A stretch of 64,000 nucleotides of DNA from Larkinella arboricola (lineage in GTDB: Bacteria > Bacteroidota > Bacteroidia > Cytophagales > Spirosomataceae), in assembly GCF_003259745.1 (NCBI RefSeq), contig NZ_QLMC01000005.1, positions 248,001 to 312,000 of the forward strand, in the 5' to 3' direction. The position numbers and the translations under genes are program-made. Within the stretch, counting starts at the first letter, position 1. Each line of letters begins with the position of its first letter. Shown here one piece after another: positions 61,294 to 64,000 of this stretch. The notes under the pieces are model-generated. The model made no database searches. It was not told the origin of the DNA and saw nothing but the letters and a program-made list of their open reading frames with translations.

Positions 61294-61308
61294 TGTGGTT
61301 AAACATCA
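61294..61308. repeat. Dispersed motif copy 4 (TGTGGTTAAACATCA)
   Basis: Core match to copies 1 and 3, overlapping the stop codon of the 75-residue membrane gene and lying about 11 bases from the start of the 95-residue gene. Confidence 0.65.
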
Positions 61309-61526
61309 CTGGTAGCGTACTCCATAACGGCCGGTTCGGAAGGTGGTAATACCGGATTCTGATTTTCATCGACCAGAACAGAATAACAATCAACAATCCC
61401 GGCGGCTGCACCACAACCAGCGGCAAGCAATCCACAAAAGGCACGGATAAAATGATCATCGATGATTACCACCAAACCGACGAATAGGAGAGCAAGAGCT
61501 ACCAAAGGGAAAATAAGCTTTATCAT
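61299..61526 (-). CDS. Small membrane protein
   Basis: A 75-residue protein with two hydrophobic segments (IFPLVALALLFVGLVVII and FCGLLAAGCGAAAGIV) and a short acidic tail. No family; could be a small exclusion or signalling protein. Confidence 0.6.
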   Translation of the reverse strand: MIKLIFPLVALALLFVGLVVIIDDHFIRAFCGLLAAGCGAAAGIVDCYSVLVDENQNPVLPPSEPAVMEYATSDV

Positions 61527-61554
61527 TTCATGTTAGTTAGTGTGCTTACACAGC

Positions 61555-61842
61555 TTAAGCGGCAGGATCGGGAGCCAATGCCTGATCCATCAGACGTACA
61601 ATCTTGGCCGTTACCTTCAGGCTTGCCCGACCGGCATGGGCGTTCTGAACTTTAAAGTAGCCACGCACCCCATCAAAGTCAGAATCCAGCTTCCCAATCC
61701 GGTCCGCAATGTCCCGGACACTTGTGAATTGACTGGACTTTTCCGACAGCCGTTCACGCCAGTATTCGACCGTCAAAATGGCTTCATTAACCGTTCCTTC
61801 AATGGATGGATTTACCGGTTGAATTTTGTCGCTTTTAGCCAT
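61555..61842 (-). CDS. Early phage protein divergent from the repressor
   Basis: A 95-residue helical protein starting MAKSDKIQPVNPSIEGTVNE. The ATG at 61842 is chosen; an upstream TTG lies inside the operator region. It is the first gene of the minus-strand early operon and is likely repressed in the lysogen by the divergent XRE protein. Confidence 0.6.
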   Translation of the reverse strand: MAKSDKIQPVNPSIEGTVNEAILTVEYWRERLSEKSSQFTSVRDIADRIGKLDSDFDGVRGYFKVQNAHAGRASLKVTAKIVRLMDQALAPDPAA

Positions 61843-61847
61843 ACTTT

Positions 61848-61930
61848 TACTTATCAAGTATTACTTGTCAGGTTTTGATGAGTACAAATGTATATGTTGA
61901 AAATATACTTGTCAATATATACACGAACTA
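61848..61930. promoter_or_regulatory. Putative lysogeny operator between divergent repressor and early operon
   Basis: The AT-rich gap holds direct repeats TACTTGTCA at 61862-61870 and 61906-61914 and a related TACTTATCA near 61848. It also has palindromic AT runs (TATATGTTGAAAATATA). It lies between the divergent starts of the repressor and the early operon, where phage operators sit. Confidence 0.6.
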
Positions 61931-61942
61931 TATTTTTTTGAA

Positions 61943-62272
61943 ATGACCACTCTTGGGCAACGTATACGTCAAAAGCGACAAGAAATGAAATTGAGTCAAG
62001 ATCAGTTGGCTCAAAAGATGGAAAAAAGTGGTAAGCAAATAGTGTCCAATTGGGAAACGGATAGGTCAGAGCCTTCTATAAGTGATCTGAGAAAACTAGC
62101 GGAAATACTAGGGACAACCGCTAGCTGGCTCATTGATGGGGGAGAGTCACCACAAACCAAGGTAGTCCAAGAAGTACCTCCTGGGTATGTGTTAATGCCA
62201 GCAGAGGAAGTGATTGAAATGCAACGACAGTTAATAAGAAGTAAAGATCAAACAATTAAAGAGAAGGAGTGA
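61943..62272 (+). CDS. XRE-family repressor (CI-like)
   Basis: The 109-residue protein has a helix-turn-helix of the HTH_3 type (about 5-60: LGQRIRQKRQEMKLSQDQLAQKM, QIVSNWETDRSEPSISDLRKLAEIL). A short C-terminal part follows (YVLMPAEEVIEMQRQLIRSKD), possibly for dimerisation. There is no S24 peptidase domain, so it is not a RecA-cleaved repressor. It faces away from the early operon across an operator-like gap and most likely keeps the prophage silent. Confidence 0.85.
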   Translation: MTTLGQRIRQKRQEMKLSQDQLAQKMEKSGKQIVSNWETDRSEPSISDLRKLAEILGTTASWLIDGGESPQTKVVQEVPPGYVLMPAEEVIEMQRQLIRSKDQTIKEKE

Positions 62273-62375
62273 AGCCCTTATTAGGGCGCTTATACTGATT
62301 TCGTTGAATTATAATTAAATTCTCTAAGAGCATTTAGTAAAGTAATAATTACACATCATTATGAAAAATTAGGGT

Positions 62376-63401
62376 ATGAATCACGAAGCTGGGCTGTCGG
62401 AAGTAATGGATTTAGATGAAAAAACGAAAAATGATAGGTTACGGGAGTTAAAAGGTGAGTTTAAAAGAAAGGCCAGAGGCATTCGTTTATGGACGATAAT
62501 ATGTTTACTAATTGTTATTTTAGCTGTCTTTTACTATTCAGCGTATTTTATATTCAATGGGAAATATGCATTTAATATTTTTATCAAAAACCAAGAACTT
62601 TATTATGCCTTTAATCTGGTATTTCTTCTTATTGTCCTAGTTAGTTTAGGCTGTTTAATGTATTTGTATCTCATAAATAGAGAGCTTGTAAAAGATTATC
62701 AAGATAATACAGACCAAATTAATTTAAAATTCAATAGGGTAAGAGATACTAATTCAATGTTTGTTTTAAATGATAATCATATTGAACTATTTAATGATGA
62801 GAACCAATTCTCACAAAAAGCAAAGACTCCGTTACATGATCCGTTACGTGATAAGATAAGCTATATCGATATTATAGAAGGTTGTGCCCTTTCTAAGGTG
62901 AGGATTGAAAAAGAAATTAATAAGTTAGGCTCAAGAGCAAATGTAAACCTTGTAATAGGCTCTGTATCTACAATTCTCGGCGTAGGTGTTCTAGTATGGA
63001 GTACCTTTGGCATCTCTCCAGGAAGTACAATTCAAGTGGTATTGCCAACTTTTCTTCCCCGATTATTCATAGCTATATTTATTGAGGTGTTTTCTTTTTT
63101 CTTTTTGAGGCTATATAGGAATACTTTGGTAGATATAAAGTACTATCATAATGAGCTTACGAATATTGATTTTAAAGTATTATCATTAAAAACTACTTTA
63201 TTTAAAGACAATGACCCATTGTTGATACATGTCATTCAGGAGTTCGTTAAAACGGAGCGTAATTTTATATTAAAGTCAGATGAGGCTACCTTAATAACGA
63301 TTTTAAATAAGTTGGAGAATGAAAGGGATAAAAATTCATCAGATAGTATAAAAATCGCTATAGAAAGTCTACAAAAATATTTTAATAAAGACACTAAATG
63401 A
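62376..63401 (+). CDS. AT-rich multi-pass membrane protein, candidate defence effector
   Basis: A 341-residue protein with about four membrane helices in two pairs (about 37-60, 76-100, 192-212, 225-250: WTIICLLIVILAVFYYSAYF, FNLVFLLIVLVSLGCLMYLYL, VIGSVSTILGVGVLVW, RLFIAIFIEVFSFFFL). Long charged linkers and a helical C-terminus lie between and after. The 2+2 helix plan recalls SLATT-like two-helix membrane effectors, but no motif proves that. Its AT-rich codons differ from the phage genes. It is followed 25 bases on by a TIR/NDT-like gene, and the two may form one system. Confidence 0.7.
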   Translation: MNHEAGLSEVMDLDEKTKNDRLRELKGEFKRKARGIRLWTIICLLIVILAVFYYSAYFIFNGKYAFNIFIKNQELYYAFNLVFLLIVLVSLGCLMYLYLINRELVKDYQDNTDQINLKFNRVRDTNSMFVLNDNHIELFNDENQFSQKAKTPLHDPLRDKISYIDIIEGCALSKVRIEKEINKLGSRANVNLVIGSVSTILGVGVLVWSTFGISPGSTIQVVLPTFLPRLFIAIFIEVFSFFFLRLYRNTLVDIKYYHNELTNIDFKVLSLKTTLFKDNDPLLIHVIQEFVKTERNFILKSDEATLITILNKLENERDKNSSDSIKIAIESLQKYFNKDTK

Positions 63402-63426
63402 AAATATATCAGTAAACACGGTACAA

Positions 63427-64000
63427 ATGGCTACAAACGACTCTTCCGAAACAATAGATAGTAATGGTAAAAAAAAATGCGGTATAATTATGCCAATTTC
63501 TTATACAGAGGGCTATCAAGCTTCTCATTGGTCTGATGTCTTGACGATTGTATCGGAAGCTATAAATGAAGCTAACTTTGAGCCTAACTTGGTCAGCAAT
63601 GATGAAGCGATTGGCTTAATTCACGAGCGGATTGTGAATAATATTTATAGTAATGAAATGGTGGTTTGTGATGTTAGTTCGAAGAATCCTAATGTTATGT
63701 TCGAGTTAGGTCTGCGTTTAGCTTTTGATAAGCCAGTTATAATTATTAAAGACGAACGCACAACTTATTCATTTGATACCAGTCCTATTGAGCATTTATC
63801 ATATCCATCATCGCTCCGATTTGGAGATATAATGACGTTTAAAATAGAACTCACAAAAAAAATAAGAGCGACTTATACAAAGTCATTAAAAAAGGATTTT
63901 TCTCCTTTCTTAAAAAGTTTTGGAAAGATGATTATTCCAACCAAAATAGAGGGCAAGGAAGTTCCAGAATTAGATTTTCTAAAAAATGAAATTTCTTATT
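63427..64000 (+). CDS. TIR/deoxyribosyltransferase-like protein, partial
   Basis: The gene runs off the right edge after 191 codons. The visible part has a Rossmann-like pattern of nucleoside 2-deoxyribosyltransferase-like or TIR-like domains: GIIMPISYTEG, then the diagnostic VCDVSSKNPNVMFELGLRLAFDKPVIIIKDE, then SFDTSPIEHLSYPSSLRFGD. Such domains bind or cleave nucleotides, often NAD, in defence systems. The start codon ATG at 63427 follows the membrane gene by 25 bases, so both are likely one operon. C-terminal domains cannot be seen. The function as sensor or effector is inferred. Confidence 0.72.
   Translation, partial: MATNDSSETIDSNGKKKCGIIMPISYTEGYQASHWSDVLTIVSEAINEANFEPNLVSNDEAIGLIHERIVNNIYSNEMVVCDVSSKNPNVMFELGLRLAFDKPVIIIKDERTTYSFDTSPIEHLSYPSSLRFGDIMTFKIELTKKIRATYTKSLKKDFSPFLKSFGKMIIPTKIEGKEVPELDFLKNEISY

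Noticed and set aside
1-64000. CRISPR array, rRNA genes or insertion sequences
   Set aside because: No regular repeat-spacer pattern, rRNA sequence or transposase was seen; the serine recombinase at 55488 is of the resolvase type without IS ends.
62000-64000. Right attachment site of the prophage
   Set aside because: I looked for a second copy of the tRNA 3' half and saw none, so the end must lie beyond the window.

Overview
The window looks like a chromosome segment from a Cytophagales bacterium (Bacteroidota), probably near Spirosoma or Larkinella. This rests on protein families and promoter style, not on any search. Supporting signs are a SusC-like carboxypeptidase-regulatory/plug/barrel receptor, a type B T9SS C-terminal domain (CHU_C), a fused LpxC-FabZ, and TTTG-N19-TAnnTTTG promoters. 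Few genes have an obvious Shine-Dalgarno.

Host part (1-24137). On the left are the N-terminal end of a PQQ-dependent sugar dehydrogenase-like gene, a YceI protein and a large outer-membrane beta-barrel receptor. An 860-base gap precedes a LytS/LytTR two-component pair (4729-6554). Next is a hexuronate catabolism cluster (6526-14436): UxaB-type reductase, KDPG aldolase, KDG kinase, ExuT-type transporter, then mannonate dehydratase UxuA and uronate isomerase UxaC on the opposite strand. A DUF4920 protein and a 1085-residue secreted SBBP/PKD/CHU_C protein follow. After these come a lone ABC ATPase and the lipid A block lpxA, lpxC-fabZ, lpxD, then an HD-domain phosphohydrolase. The host part ends with a tRNA(CAU) gene at 24064-24137.

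Mobile part (24138 to at least 64000). A tyrosine integrase starts 115 bases after the tRNA, so the tRNA 3' end is the likely attachment site. What follows is a tailed prophage of about 40 kb or more, read almost wholly on the minus strand towards the integrase. In transcription order from the right it has: early genes (primase-helicase, serine recombinase, many small genes; 62-53 kb); a repeat-rich non-coding locus (52.9-53.25 kb); tailspike, S49 prohead protease, scaffold-like protein and capsid (51.9-46.5 kb); small and large terminase and portal (44-40 kb); a lysis cassette of overlapping small membrane genes (39-36.3 kb); and tail genes with a 1294-residue tape measure (36-26 kb). An XRE repressor reads the other way at 61943. 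Right of it is an AT-rich pair, a multi-pass membrane protein and a TIR/deoxyribosyltransferase-like protein cut by the window edge, which resembles a prophage-borne defence or signalling cargo. The right attachment site is not in the window.

How it works together. The phage genes carry many local intrinsic terminators, short ATGA overlaps and several long out-of-frame overlaps. At least two AT-rich genes (a lipoprotein at 31.4-32.0 kb and the pair at 62.4-64 kb) look like later additions. The least explained parts are the TTGTATC/GATACAA inverted-repeat locus, a motif repeated four times around small early genes, two small plus-strand promoter-terminator units, and the membrane plus TIR-like pair.
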